From: Parasteatoda lunata
Lineage: Eukaryota > Arthropoda > Arachnida > Araneae > Theridiidae
Length of the DNA: 64,000 bases
NCBI GenBank assembly: GCA_949128135.1
Contig: OX421975.1
Location: 62,855,496-62,919,495, forward strand
Direction of reading: 5' to 3'
Below the pieces are notes generated by a model. The model was not told where the DNA came from. It did not search any database and saw only the letters and a program-made list of their open reading frames with translations. Below are positions 1-19,308 of the stretch, piece by piece. Every line of letters begins with the position of its first letter. Within the stretch, counting starts at the first letter, position 1. A program made the translations under genes and the position numbers.

Positions 1-413
1 ATTTATTTAATCTCTGTAATACTTGTTAAATATTTGTAAAATAAATCGACATTTTTCTTCGTTATTTTTAATAATTTTTCTTAAAATCGCAAATTGCTTT
101 ATCTAGGCTTTTCAATAATCAAAATTGTGTGGTATTTTATTCGATTTGGTTAACAAAAATATTTGATTAAACGGAACATTAACATTTTAATTATACATAT
201 ACATTAGTTTTTTTTTTTTAAATAAATGAGTTTCCATTTCTTTATAAATTATAATTATGTATATATATATATATATATACACATACGTTTATTTAAGGCT
301 AACACATGAATGATTAAATAAGCATTTAATTTGGATGAATTATGATAGGTCAGAAATACCGAATTCTTAAAGTAAGTTATTTTTTGAATTACAGAGCAAC
401 AGAAAACGAGAGA
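1..413. other. AT-rich intergenic DNA, no gene seen
   Basis: AT-rich sequence with a short TA run near 257-280. No reading frame of coding character, splice-site pair or recognisable repeat was found on either strand. Confidence 0.6.
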
Positions 414-685
414 GGTCAAACTGACCCAATCCGTATTTCTAGTGTTCACACGGAACTCTATCAAAGTAAGTAAAGGTAACTTATTTAAGCATTACATTCT
501 TACTTGCTAAGGATACATTTTATAAAGAAGAATGCAGTATACTAGAAATACGGATTGGGTCAAACTGACCCAATCCGTATTTCTAGTGTTCACACGGAAC
601 TCTATCAAAGTAAGTAAAGGTAACTTATTTAAGCATTACATTCTTACTTGCTAAGGATACATTTTATAAAGAAGAATGCAGTATA
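414..685. repeat. 144-bp tandem duplication with inverted junction
   Basis: Bases 414-541 recur at 558-685 without a difference that I can see (offset 144). The extra bases between the copies, 541-562, are the exact reverse complement of 566-587. The junction is therefore a perfect 22-bp hairpin with a 3-base loop (AAC, 563-565). Copy 1 begins in a smaller quasi-palindrome, GGTCAAACTGACC (415-427), which lies at the centre of the new hairpin. No gene is involved. Confidence 0.93.

Positions 686-5484
<4,799 letters not shown>

Positions 5485-5572
<88 letters not shown>
5485..5572. repeat. (TA)n microsatellite, about 88 bp
   Basis: Uninterrupted TA dinucleotides. It forms the left boundary of the element at 5573-5957. 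Confidence 0.97.
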
Positions 5573-6985
<1,413 letters not shown>

Positions 6986-8096
6986 GTTAACTGATAAAGT
7001 TTCTTTAAACTAAAATATTTTTATTCTTTTTTCTAATCTAAGATGCGTTTCCTATTCATATTTTTAAGCAACATACATATGACTTGCGATTCGAAATTTT
7101 AATAGTTTTATTCTTTAGTTTTAATAATTATCTTTAATGATTTAAATGATGAAAAATGAAATCAATGAAAATCAATTAAATCCTACGATGAGTTTTTTCT
7201 CAATTTATAAAAGTTATTAAATATTTCAGCTTTTAATTTAAATTCTTCACTTTCCATTTGCCATAGGTAAAAAAACATAAATAAAATAATAATAAAAAAA
7301 ATTATAAGCAAAGAATTATAATGCATTTTTCTCTTTTTAAAGAATATTTCAACTATTACTCAGTAAAAAAAAACATAAGAATTGAAAAATCGTGCTTAAA
7401 AAAATATTTTTTTTCTTCAAAGTAAATATTTCGATTGCTTCATCAGATGGACGTTTAAGGTCAATTATCGCTTGTTTTAAAATTTCATCGTGTTTGCAAT
7501 AAGTAGCATCCATCTTCAGAACATGTAGCCTTCGTTTTAAAAAGGAAAATTTATATATTTTTTTTTATTAATTATTCTTAAAAAGCTTGTTCAAACCGGC
7601 TGTCACTTTAAGCATTCTATTAACTATTTGACGAGTCAACAAAATTCTCAATCAAAGACAAAGTAGGCTAGGTTAAGTTGTGAAAGGGACAGGCTTTTTG
7701 TTTAAATAGCGGGTAAGGCATTTCAAGTAAACCTTCAATTGGTTTAACCTAAAATCCTCACTTGAAAATGATCTCCAGCAGGGAAAAAGATGTTTTTCTG
7801 ACAGAATTGTTTGAAGAATTACCCAAAAGAGTATTTTAATGGACATAATTAAGAAAATCCTCGCCAAAATGAATATGCACTTTTCACAAAAAAAATATGT
7901 GCTAAGAGAAGTTTTGAAAATACTTCCGCATAGCGAGGCATATAAAGGTTCTACTGTGAAAGATAATTACACAATTTCTATCATTCTTAAATGCCTCATG
8001 TTATTGTTATATAAATTTTTTTTTGTTGTTAGTTTAGAGCAATATGACAACAAAAAATCTTCTTGATGCGCAAGAAAAAATCCAAGATACTTATTT
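6986..8096. other. AT-rich DNA, nothing recognised
   Basis: The open frames at 7673-7867 (-) and 7839-8066 (+) overlap on opposite strands and have no recognisable domain or splice context. Confidence 0.45.
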
Positions 8097-8546
8097 CTAC
8101 TCGAAGAAAAAATAATAATGACATTTCTGGTAAAAAAAAGGAAAAAAATACTTTTTGGGGCTATAAAATCAGAATATACGATACTTAAACCATTGATTTG
8201 TTAATTTTTTCGCTCATATAGCAACAGTTTATCGAAAAATTCTGGTTTTCAACATTAAAGTTCTTATAAGCACAATAAGTAAAAACCACAAAATTGAAAA
8301 GTAAATTTAATCGAGCATTTGGTTTTAATGTCATTCTTTAACGTATCTTGTTAAAATTACCAAATGTTACCTCATTTAACAAATTTTATCACAGATTATA
8401 AAATTATATTTTATAATTAATTTCACCAAAATCACTACCAAAACGCTTCGGTAAAAAAATGCTGGGCTTCTTGGTGCTCCCATAAATCCAGAAATACGGT
8501 TGAATTTACCTTTTTCTAGTGGTTTTACAAATTTTTTTCTCAGTGT
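8097..8546 (+). mobile_element. GGTAAAATTACC MITE (family 1), near full length
   Basis: About 450 bp with many short GGTAAAA/TTTTACC motifs. The right end reads TTTTTTTCTCAGTGTA, the reverse complement of the CACTGAGAAAAAAA end seen in other copies. The interior blocks follow the same order as the copies at 19309, 47102 and 63707. It has no coding capacity. The left end is worn. Confidence 0.75.
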
Positions 8547-8650
8547 ACTGATATTAAATGTATTCTAAAATTATTCTACCTAAATCACTTCGATGAAAAT
8601 ATCAAACAATTTGATAAATTTTAAAATAGGTATATTAAAATGTTGATATA

Positions 8651-8917
8651 AACTAAACGCAGTGGCACGACAGCCCATAGAGGGCCAAGGCCTACTGTGC
8701 CCATCTCTGTTTTCGTGACCTTGGGCTCTAGGGTGCAGCAGCAGATGTTCCAGTTAGGTGGTCAGCCGAACGCAGAACCCCCAGTGTTTAGTTCCCAAGC
8801 ATGCTTGGTACTCATTTATCAACCCACTGAAGGAATGAAAGGCTGAGTCAACCTTGCCCGGCTCGAGGATCGAACCCAGGACCTGTGGCACGGGGTGCCA
8901 CTCAGCCACCGGGTGTC
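8651..8917 (-). mobile_element. tRNA-derived SINE, family A (founder copy)
   Basis: On the minus strand the head has an A-box-like TGGCTGAGTGGC and a B-box GGTTCGATCC, so it derives from a tRNA. The tail ends in GTTTAGTTT-like sequence. It is flanked by a 7-bp target-site duplication, TGATATA, at 8644-8650 and 8918-8924. The tRNA-like head lacks roughly 11 bp that are present in the copy at 17355. Confidence 0.85.
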
Positions 8918-11550
8918 TGATATAGTATTACAGTACGTTAATGCAAATAATGACGTAAATTGCACTTATTACGCAGAAGTAACTGAACAACACTACGTTA
9001 AAAATTTGTTTAAATCTATAAGAATATCTCTAGTTGCTCTTTTCTCTAGTTTGCACCAAGTGTACCAATTAATTCATTCTAGTTCACTTATGACTTAAAA
9101 AACTAATAAATATTTAAATTTCAAATTTTAAAAATTAACTTTTTAAATGTTTGAAAATTATTAAAATTTAAAACTATTAACACATTAAATATTAAGAGTG
9201 CTAAATATTTTATGTGTGCTTATTTTATAACTATGTGAAAAATCTGCTTTCTTTTTCTTTTTTTTCTTTTCATTGAAAATTTTGAAATCCAAACTCATTT
9301 CAATTCCCACAAAAAACAGTTATTTAAATGTATTTATTGTTATTATATATTAAATTCCATAATGTAATAATATTATAATAATTAAATATCATCTGAAGAA
9401 AATTTAAAAAAAAATTATATATATAATGCACATCTTGAATCAAACTATGAATAAATTATGAATTCAAAAGTTTAGAAATGGACATATTAATATTTAGGGA
9501 AAAAATCATATACATTGTTTCCTCAAAATTAACATAAATAAACTATGTATCGGCTTAGAATGAAACAATGTTTGCAATCAACAAGAGAGCCAACCACCTA
9601 TACTGAAAAAGAGAAATTCCAAACGACAATTGTAAATTAGATCTTAAAAACCAAATTCTCAATATGCCAATAGTGCTTAATAAGATTTGAAAGATTAAGG
9701 ACACAGTAGTATAACTTAACGTAAATCAGTTCCCACGAAACATTCTTTCATAAATCCTTTCTTATTAACAGTAAAGTAACCGTTTAAATAACTGACATAA
9801 CTGAAGCTTCATCCTTCCGTTTTACTCTAATCATCTGGTTCGTCGATGCATGTCATATTAGCAAATATACTTTGTAAAAAAACCATTAGACTTGGATTTA
9901 AAGTTTTAAGCTTCTGGTGTTAGCTAGCTATCATTCCTTAAATTAAAGGTATATACTTAATGAAATGAAATGAAGAGAATAAGGCTAATGATAAACTTTG
10001 GTATGTAATTAATTTTTAGTGGTAAACCTATTAGATCATTTTAATTAGCCTGTAAAAGCCATCGCCAGAACGATTTTCCTCAACTTCGTCACTAATTCGC
10101 AAAATTAAAAGAACATTTCCCACTTTTGACTTGAATTGCTTAGTAAATAACTCGTGAAATTTATTCATTAGGTTAATGATTGGGCTTTTATTTGTTTGGA
10201 GTATTTTTCACCTTGTTTTTATTAGAAAAAAGATTTAAAAAAGTTTTATTTATCAACAATACTTATAATATTATATAATTAAATATAAAACAAGTATGAT
10301 TGTCAATTGACCTACCATAAATTATGGAGCTTTACAAACTTTTTTAATATTTTTAATTATGTTTACATGTGTGGTTACTGATTTACTAAGTAGGTTATAT
10401 ACTGACTTGATGTTTTAAAAATAAACTAATGCATTGGTTAACAAATTCGCTGATTCACTAATATTCTAACACGTAATGATTTGCTTTATTTATTTGACCC
10501 CTCATTTTTTGATCTAATTTTCTCTTGCTATATCAAGATTTATTTACTATAACCGTTTCCATAACGACGTCTGCCTTAAAAAATAATTTAAAAGGTGATC
10601 ATTATTAAATGGCGATAGCAAAATTTCGTTACTTATTTCTCCAAACTAACATTGTTTTCTAAATTTAGTAAAAAACGAAAGCTCCTAGCATAGATGGTAT
10701 TTACATGTTCAAGTTTTATTTGGACTGGTTTCAAAGATAGACTTTATGCTAAAAAGTATTAAAAGATAGAAAAAAACGGCGATTTTGCGACATTTTCTAA
10801 TTAAGATCAAAATTATTAAAATCAATAAAAAAGCCAAATTATATAATACTTCTTGAGTCTAAATATTTTGTGATGGTGTTTAAAAAAAATACTTTTCATT
10901 TTTAGAAACTGCGAGTTTTCATCGAATTGAGAAGTTTCGCTCAGTTTTTATAATCAACATAGAAGGTACTGGTTAAAAGCTTAATTGCTACGAACTCAAT
11001 AAAAAAAAAATAAAAAATCAAGCCAGAAAAAACCATAAACATAATTTAATTGTTAAGAACCTTTGAAAAAACATAAAAGTGTTATTATATAGTAGTGTTA
11101 TATATATATATAATTGATATTAGCTAAAATTCATTTTTATTCATATATTAAATGAATCTTTTATAAATAGCCTTTTAATACAGCAAAACATATTAACTTT
11201 AATAATATAATCATTTTAAATATTTTTTTAATTATGCTATCAAAAAACTAAGCCTGCTAAATTGAACAGCTATTTGAGTGATAACTTATTTTATTTAAAT
11301 TGCTGTAAAAATACTGTCTCTGGACATACGGAGAAAAATTTATGGTAAAATATCATAATTTATGGTAATGATATTTCTGGTAAAAGAAACCATAATTCAG
11401 GTATTAAAAAACAAAATATACAATATTTAAAACTTTCATTTGGTAACTTTTCTGTTCTTATAATAATGGTTTACCGGAAATTCTAGTACAACAAAATTAA
11501 AGTTCTTGTTATCACACATTTAGTACAAAATACGAAGCTGTTAAGTAAAT
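8918..11550. repeat. Tandem unit interior 1
   Basis: 2633 bp of AT-rich DNA without a gene. It includes a short TA run near 11099-11112, and its right end (11326-11550) is the left half of a family 1 MITE. It differs from units 2 and 3 at 9138-9139 (AC against TT). Confidence 0.9.
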
Positions 11551-11819
11551 TAAACTAAACTCAGTTGCGCGACAGCCCATAGAGGGCCAAGGCCTACTGT
11601 GCCCATCTCTGTTTTCGTGACCTTGGGCTCTAGGGTGCAGCAGCAGATGTTCCAGTTAGGTGGTCAGCCGAACGCAGAACCCCCAGTGTTTAGTTCCCAA
11701 GCATGCTTGGTACTCATTTATCAACCCACTGAAGGAATGAAAGGCTGAGTCAACCTTGCCCGGCTCGAGGATCGAACCCAGGACCTGTGGCACGGGGTGC
11801 CACTCAGCCACCGGGTGTC
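11551..11819 (-). mobile_element. Hybrid SINE (recombinant), copy 1
   Basis: The left flank GTTAAGTAAAT (11540-11550) and the first bases match the SINE at 17355. The body from 11604 and the right flank TGATATA (11820-11826) match the SINE at 8651. It has no target-site duplication of its own. The switch lies in a 34-bp stretch (11570-11603) where the two parents are identical. Confidence 0.9.
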
Positions 11820-14452
11820 TGATATAGTATTACAGTACGTTAATGCAAATAATGACGTAAATTGCACTTATTACGCAGAAGTAACTGAACAACACTACGT
11901 TAAAAATTTGTTTAAATCTATAAGAATATCTCTAGTTGCTCTTTTCTCTAGTTTGCACCAAGTGTACCAATTAATTCATTCTAGTTCACTTATGACTTAA
12001 AAAACTAATAAATATTTAAATTTCAAATTTTAAAAATTATTTTTTTAAATGTTTGAAAATTATTAAAATTTAAAACTATTAACACATTAAATATTAAGAG
12101 TGCTAAATATTTTATGTGTGCTTATTTTATAACTATGTGAAAAATCTGCTTTCTTTTTCTTTTTTTTCTTTTCATTGAAAATTTTGAAATCCAAACTCAT
12201 TTCAATTCCCACAAAAAACAGTTATTTAAATGTATTTATTGTTATTATATATTAAATTCCATAATGTAATAATATTATAATAATTAAATATCATCTGAAG
12301 AAAATTTAAAAAAAAATTATATATATAATGCACATCTTGAATCAAACTATGAATAAATTATGAATTCAAAAGTTTAGAAATGGACATATTAATATTTAGG
12401 GAAAAAATCATATACATTGTTTCCTCAAAATTAACATAAATAAACTATGTATCGGCTTAGAATGAAACAATGTTTGCAATCAACAAGAGAGCCAACCACC
12501 TATACTGAAAAAGAGAAATTCCAAACGACAATTGTAAATTAGATCTTAAAAACCAAATTCTCAATATGCCAATAGTGCTTAATAAGATTTGAAAGATTAA
12601 GGACACAGTAGTATAACTTAACGTAAATCAGTTCCCACGAAACATTCTTTCATAAATCCTTTCTTATTAACAGTAAAGTAACCGTTTAAATAACTGACAT
12701 AACTGAAGCTTCATCCTTCCGTTTTACTCTAATCATCTGGTTCGTCGATGCATGTCATATTAGCAAATATACTTTGTAAAAAAACCATTAGACTTGGATT
12801 TAAAGTTTTAAGCTTCTGGTGTTAGCTAGCTATCATTCCTTAAATTAAAGGTATATACTTAATGAAATGAAATGAAGAGAATAAGGCTAATGATAAACTT
12901 TGGTATGTAATTAATTTTTAGTGGTAAACCTATTAGATCATTTTAATTAGCCTGTAAAAGCCATCGCCAGAACGATTTTCCTCAACTTCGTCACTAATTC
13001 GCAAAATTAAAAGAACATTTCCCACTTTTGACTTGAATTGCTTAGTAAATAACTCGTGAAATTTATTCATTAGGTTAATGATTGGGCTTTTATTTGTTTG
13101 GAGTATTTTTCACCTTGTTTTTATTAGAAAAAAGATTTAAAAAAGTTTTATTTATCAACAATACTTATAATATTATATAATTAAATATAAAACAAGTATG
13201 ATTGTCAATTGACCTACCATAAATTATGGAGCTTTACAAACTTTTTTAATATTTTTAATTATGTTTACATGTGTGGTTACTGATTTACTAAGTAGGTTAT
13301 ATACTGACTTGATGTTTTAAAAATAAACTAATGCATTGGTTAACAAATTCGCTGATTCACTAATATTCTAACACGTAATGATTTGCTTTATTTATTTGAC
13401 CCCTCATTTTTTGATCTAATTTTCTCTTGCTATATCAAGATTTATTTACTATAACCGTTTCCATAACGACGTCTGCCTTAAAAAATAATTTAAAAGGTGA
13501 TCATTATTAAATGGCGATAGCAAAATTTCGTTACTTATTTCTCCAAACTAACATTGTTTTCTAAATTTAGTAAAAAACGAAAGCTCCTAGCATAGATGGT
13601 ATTTACATGTTCAAGTTTTATTTGGACTGGTTTCAAAGATAGACTTTATGCTAAAAAGTATTAAAAGATAGAAAAAAACGGCGATTTTGCGACATTTTCT
13701 AATTAAGATCAAAATTATTAAAATCAATAAAAAAGCCAAATTATATAATACTTCTTGAGTCTAAATATTTTGTGATGGTGTTTAAAAAAAATACTTTTCA
13801 TTTTTAGAAACTGCGAGTTTTCATCGAATTGAGAAGTTTCGCTCAGTTTTTATAATCAACATAGAAGGTACTGGTTAAAAGCTTAATTGCTACGAACTCA
13901 ATAAAAAAAAAATAAAAAATCAAGCCAGAAAAAACCATAAACATAATTTAATTGTTAAGAACCTTTGAAAAAACATAAAAGTGTTATTATATAGTAGTGT
14001 TATATATATATATAATTGATATTAGCTAAAATTCATTTTTATTCATATATTAAATGAATCTTTTATAAATAGCCTTTTAATACAGCAAAACATATTAACT
14101 TTAATAATATAATCATTTTAAATATTTTTTTAATTATGCTATCAAAAAACTAAGCCTGCTAAATTGAACAGCTATTTGAGTGATAACTTATTTTATTTAA
14201 ATTGCTGTAAAAATACTGTCTCTGGACATACGGAGAAAAATTTATGGTAAAATATCATAATTTATGGTAATGATATTTCTGGTAAAAGAAACCATAATTC
14301 AGGTATTAAAAAACAAAATATACAATATTTAAAACTTTCATTTGGTAACTTTTCTGTTCTTATAATAATGGTTTACCGGAAATTCTAGTACAACAAAATT
14401 AAAGTTCTTGTTATCACACATTTAGTACAAAATACGAAGCTGTTAAGTAAAT
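11820..14452. repeat. Tandem unit interior 2
   Basis: 2633 bp, near-identical to interior 1, without a gene. The partial family 1 MITE recurs at about 14228-14452. Confidence 0.9.
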
Positions 14453-14721
14453 TAAACTAAACTCAGTTGCGCGACAGCCCATAGAGGGCCAAGGCCTACT
14501 GTGCCCATCTCTGTTTTCGTGACCTTGGGCTCTAGGGTGCAGCAGCAGATGTTCCAGTTAGGTGGTCAGCCGAACGCAGAACCCCCAGTGTTTAGTTCCC
14601 AAGCATGCTTGGTACTCATTTATCAACCCACTGAAGGAATGAAAGGCTGAGTCAACCTTGCCCGGCTCGAGGATCGAACCCAGGACCTGTGGCACGGGGT
14701 GCCACTCAGCCACCGGGTGTC
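14453..14721 (-). mobile_element. Hybrid SINE (recombinant), copy 2
   Basis: Appears identical to the hybrid at 11551-11819. Left flank GTTAAGTAAAT is at 14442-14452 and right flank TGATATA at 14722-14728. The shared junction points to one founding crossover followed by expansion of the unit. Confidence 0.9.
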
Positions 14722-17354
14722 TGATATAGTATTACAGTACGTTAATGCAAATAATGACGTAAATTGCACTTATTACGCAGAAGTAACTGAACAACACTAC
14801 GTTAAAAATTTGTTTAAATCTATAAGAATATCTCTAGTTGCTCTTTTCTCTAGTTTGCACCAAGTGTACCAATTAATTCATTCTAGTTCACTTATGACTT
14901 AAAAAACTAATAAATATTTAAATTTCAAATTTTAAAAATTATTTTTTTAAATGTTTGAAAATTATTAAAATTTAAAACTATTAACACATTAAATATTAAG
15001 AGTGCTAAATATTTTATGTGTGCTTATTTTATAACTATGTGAAAAATCTGCTTTCTTTTTCTTTTTTTTCTTTTCATTGAAAATTTTGAAATCCAAACTC
15101 ATTTCAATTCCCACAAAAAACAGTTATTTAAATGTATTTATTGTTATTATATATTAAATTCCATAATGTAATAATATTATAATAATTAAATATCATCTGA
15201 AGAAAATTTAAAAAAAAATTATATATATAATGCACATCTTGAATCAAACTATGAATAAATTATGAATTCAAAAGTTTAGAAATGGACATATTAATATTTA
15301 GGGAAAAAATCATATACATTGTTTCCTCAAAATTAACATAAATAAACTATGTATCGGCTTAGAATGAAACAATGTTTGCAATCAACAAGAGAGCCAACCA
15401 CCTATACTGAAAAAGAGAAATTCCAAACGACAATTGTAAATTAGATCTTAAAAACCAAATTCTCAATATGCCAATAGTGCTTAATAAGATTTGAAAGATT
15501 AAGGACACAGTAGTATAACTTAACGTAAATCAGTTCCCACGAAACATTCTTTCATAAATCCTTTCTTATTAACAGTAAAGTAACCGTTTAAATAACTGAC
15601 ATAACTGAAGCTTCATCCTTCCGTTTTACTCTAATCATCTGGTTCGTCGATGCATGTCATATTAGCAAATATACTTTGTAAAAAAACCATTAGACTTGGA
15701 TTTAAAGTTTTAAGCTTCTGGTGTTAGCTAGCTATCATTCCTTAAATTAAAGGTATATACTTAATGAAATGAAATGAAGAGAATAAGGCTAATGATAAAC
15801 TTTGGTATGTAATTAATTTTTAGTGGTAAACCTATTAGATCATTTTAATTAGCCTGTAAAAGCCATCGCCAGAACGATTTTCCTCAACTTCGTCACTAAT
15901 TCGCAAAATTAAAAGAACATTTCCCACTTTTGACTTGAATTGCTTAGTAAATAACTCGTGAAATTTATTCATTAGGTTAATGATTGGGCTTTTATTTGTT
16001 TGGAGTATTTTTCACCTTGTTTTTATTAGAAAAAAGATTTAAAAAAGTTTTATTTATCAACAATACTTATAATATTATATAATTAAATATAAAACAAGTA
16101 TGATTGTCAATTGACCTACCATAAATTATGGAGCTTTACAAACTTTTTTAATATTTTTAATTATGTTTACATGTGTGGTTACTGATTTACTAAGTAGGTT
16201 ATATACTGACTTGATGTTTTAAAAATAAACTAATGCATTGGTTAACAAATTCGCTGATTCACTAATATTCTAACACGTAATGATTTGCTTTATTTATTTG
16301 ACCCCTCATTTTTTGATCTAATTTTCTCTTGCTATATCAAGATTTATTTACTATAACCGTTTCCATAACGACGTCTGCCTTAAAAAATAATTTAAAAGGT
16401 GATCATTATTAAATGGCGATAGCAAAATTTCGTTACTTATTTCTCCAAACTAACATTGTTTTCTAAATTTAGTAAAAAACGAAAGCTCCTAGCATAGATG
16501 GTATTTACATGTTCAAGTTTTATTTGGACTGGTTTCAAAGATAGACTTTATGCTAAAAAGTATTAAAAGATAGAAAAAAACGGCGATTTTGCGACATTTT
16601 CTAATTAAGATCAAAATTATTAAAATCAATAAAAAAGCCAAATTATATAATACTTCTTGAGTCTAAATATTTTGTGATGGTGTTTAAAAAAAATACTTTT
16701 CATTTTTAGAAACTGCGAGTTTTCATCGAATTGAGAAGTTTCGCTCAGTTTTTATAATCAACATAGAAGGTACTGGTTAAAAGCTTAATTGCTACGAACT
16801 CAATAAAAAAAAAAAAAAAAATCAAGCCAGAAAAAACCATAAACATAATTTAATTGTTAAGAACCTTTGAAAAAACATAAAAGTGTTATTATATAGTAGT
16901 GTTATATATATATATAATTGATATTAGCTAAAATTCATTTTTATTCATATATTAAATGAATCTTTTATAAATAGCCTTTTAATACAGCAAAACATATTAA
17001 CTTTAATAACATAATTATTTTAAATATTTTTTTAATTATGCTATCAAAAAACTAAGCCTGCTAAATTGAACAGCTATTTGAGTGATAACTTATTTTATTT
17101 AAATTGCTGTAAAAATACTGTCTCTGGACATACGGAGAAAAATTTATGGTAAAATATCATAATTTATGGTTATGATATTTCTGGTAAAAGAAACCATAAT
17201 TCTGGTATTAAAAAACAAAATATACAATATTTAAAACTTTCATTTAGTAACTTTTCTGTTCTTATAATAATGGTTTACCGGAAATTCTAGTACAATAAAA
17301 TTAAAGTTCTTGTTATCACACATTTAGTACAAAATACGAAGCTGTTAAGTAAAT
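14722..17354. repeat. Tandem unit interior 3, diverged distal end
   Basis: 2633 bp, matching the other interiors apart from about seven substitutions in the last ~540 bp (for example CATTTAGTAAC against CATTTGGTAAC). The distal part from about 17130 is the left half of the MITE that the next SINE interrupts. Confidence 0.9.
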
Positions 17355-17893
17355 TAAACTAAACTCAGTTGCGCGACAGCCCATAGAGGGCCAAGGCCTA
17401 CTGTGCCTATCTCAGTTTCCTTGACCTTGGGCTCTGGGGTGCAGGAGCATATGTTCCGGTCAGGAGGTCAGCCGAACGCGAAACCCCCAGTGCTTAGTTC
17501 CCAAGAATGCTTGGTACTCATTTATCAACCCACTAAAGGGATGAAAGGCTAAGTCAACCTTGCCCGGCCCGAAGATCGAACACAGGACTTGTGGCACGGG
17601 AGCGCGAAGCGCTACCACTCAGCCACCAGGCGTCACGGTTAAGTAAATATAAACGAAAAAATTGGTTTAGCTAAATAAAAAATTCATGGAAAAAATCATG
17701 AAAAGCATGATAAAATTAGCAAATTTTATCACATATACCAAATTTTATCACATTATAAAACCATATTCTGTTGTTAATTTTACCAAAATCATGATCAAAG
17801 TGCTTTGGTAAAAATTACTGAGCTTCTTGGGGTTCCAATAGAGCCAAAAGCGCGGTAAATTTACCAGTTTTGATAATATTGTTTTTCGCAGTG
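17130..17893 (+). mobile_element. Family 1 MITE interrupted by a SINE
   Basis: Bases 17130-17354 match the left half and 17649-17893 the right half of the family 1 MITE seen intact at 8097 and 47102. The right end reads TTTTTCGCAGTG. The SINE at 17355-17637 and its 11-bp target-site duplication account exactly for the gap, so the MITE is older than the SINE. Confidence 0.8.
17355..17637 (-). mobile_element. tRNA-derived SINE, family A (founder copy, complete head)
   Basis: Flanked by the 11-bp target-site duplication GTTAAGTAAAT at 17344-17354 and 17638-17648. On the minus strand the tRNA-like head carries TGGCTGAGTGG and GTTCGATC boxes. It keeps the segment around 17600-17614 that is deleted in the copy at 8651. 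It differs from the other three copies at many bases, so it is an independent insertion and the right-hand parent of the array. Confidence 0.9.
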
Positions 17894-19308
17894 AAAATAC
17901 AAAAAATATTTGGTTTATCTTTTCTGAATATTTCTGAGGCATCTCAGAGCTATTTAAAGCAAATAAAAAGCAGTTTAAATGTATAATCAAGCCAAAAAGC
18001 ATTTCAAGATTGACTTTAAAAAAAGAAAGATTTTTTGCTTTTTGGCAGTATAGTATATTAGATAAGAGTTTTTCAGGAACGAAAAATTTGGTAAAATTAA
18101 CTAAAATGTGCCTTAACAAGTTAGAGTTTAGTGTCCACGGTGTTTTTAAAAGAGCAAGTTCTACAAAAGAGTTAGCGATTATATTTCAAATCTTATCATC
18201 TTACTGCTTATCGTAAAAAAGTATTACCTTTGTAATTCATTATTTAAAAAGTAAGTCTGAATTATCTAATTATTATTATGAATTATCTGTAATCGTTTTT
18301 TGAAACTTAGTAATACAGAGTAAGTAGAAATTCAAACTCAATTACACTAAATATTATCACCAGAAATTTAACATTTTTGAAGCTCATCATATTTCATGAA
18401 TCAGAAGTCTTCAAGTGTTTATTATACCTTTTAAGAGCATTTCCCCCCTAAAAGCAAAGAAGGGATTACCCTAAAAAAAGTTTTACAGATATTGTGTGAC
18501 CATGGTCATGCTTTCTCGCTCTTGAAAGTTGGAAACCATGCGGAAAAAATGAAATACAAGTTTTAATAAAGAAAACATTGCGCTCGTAAACAGCGAAAGA
18601 TAGTGATGTGCTTTTCACGGAAGTTAATTAAGTTGCAGGCACTGGACTGTAGAAAAGGTGGAAAAGACGTTCCTTAGAGGTCATTTTTTATGATTTACAA
18701 TATTATGCAATCACTCAAGATAGTGTTTGTTCATTGTCATTTGTAAGGCTTTTGGAACAATGGAAATTGCACATTTTTTTATATTTTTAACTGCATGAAT
18801 AAGCATTATTTACTAATTACAAAAACAAGAGAGACATTTTAAATTGGGATGGCAGTCTTATCAATGTTACGTAAAAAATAATATTCACTTTAAAATTCCT
18901 TTATTTTTTTTCGTTCTTTCCTCTTTTTAATGAAAGTTATTTAGAAAATGTTTTCTGAACTATTTTTTACTGTTATTTAAAAAATGCTTTTAACTTAATA
19001 AAATGCTTTACACTTAATAAAAAATGGGGAAAAAACTATTTATTTAATGCATAATTTTTGTGATGGCTTTAAGGACTCCACTGGCTTTAATAATCCACTC
19101 AGCACAGTCTTACGCACGTTTAAATTAGGAAAGATAAAAATTTTTGAAATTAGAATCATTTTATTTTTTCTATTTTTTCTATTCGTTTCTATTTTTTATA
19201 TTTGAAGATATATAGTTATTTTCGAATTAGCACATTAATTAGTATCTTTTGGTTATCATGTATGTAATTTTCTAATCATACGAACTCAACACCTTGTAGT
19301 ACAAGGCG
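17894..19308. other. AT-rich DNA, nothing recognised
   Basis: No gene seen. The frames at 17748-18119 (-) and 18010-18216 (+) overlap on opposite strands and partly translate the MITE. A 10-bp palindrome GACCATGGTC lies near 18500 without further context. Confidence 0.5.

Larger units (their letters stand above)
8644..17648. repeat. Three-copy 2902-bp tandem array bounded by SINEs
   Basis: Three near-identical interiors (8918-11550, 11820-14452, 14722-17354) are separated by four SINE copies. Equivalent bases are exactly 2902 apart. The outer SINEs each keep their own target-site duplication. The two inner SINEs have the left flank of the rightmost SINE and the right flank of the leftmost SINE, as expected from unequal crossing over between them. 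The interiors differ at one spot near 9138-9139 and at about seven bases near 16810-17300. They contain no gene; each carries the same fortuitous 67-codon frame. Confidence 0.95.

Noticed and set aside
8895..9098. Identical 67-codon frames repeated at 11797 and 14699
   Set aside because: They begin inside a SINE at a GTG and repeat only because the 2902-bp unit is duplicated.
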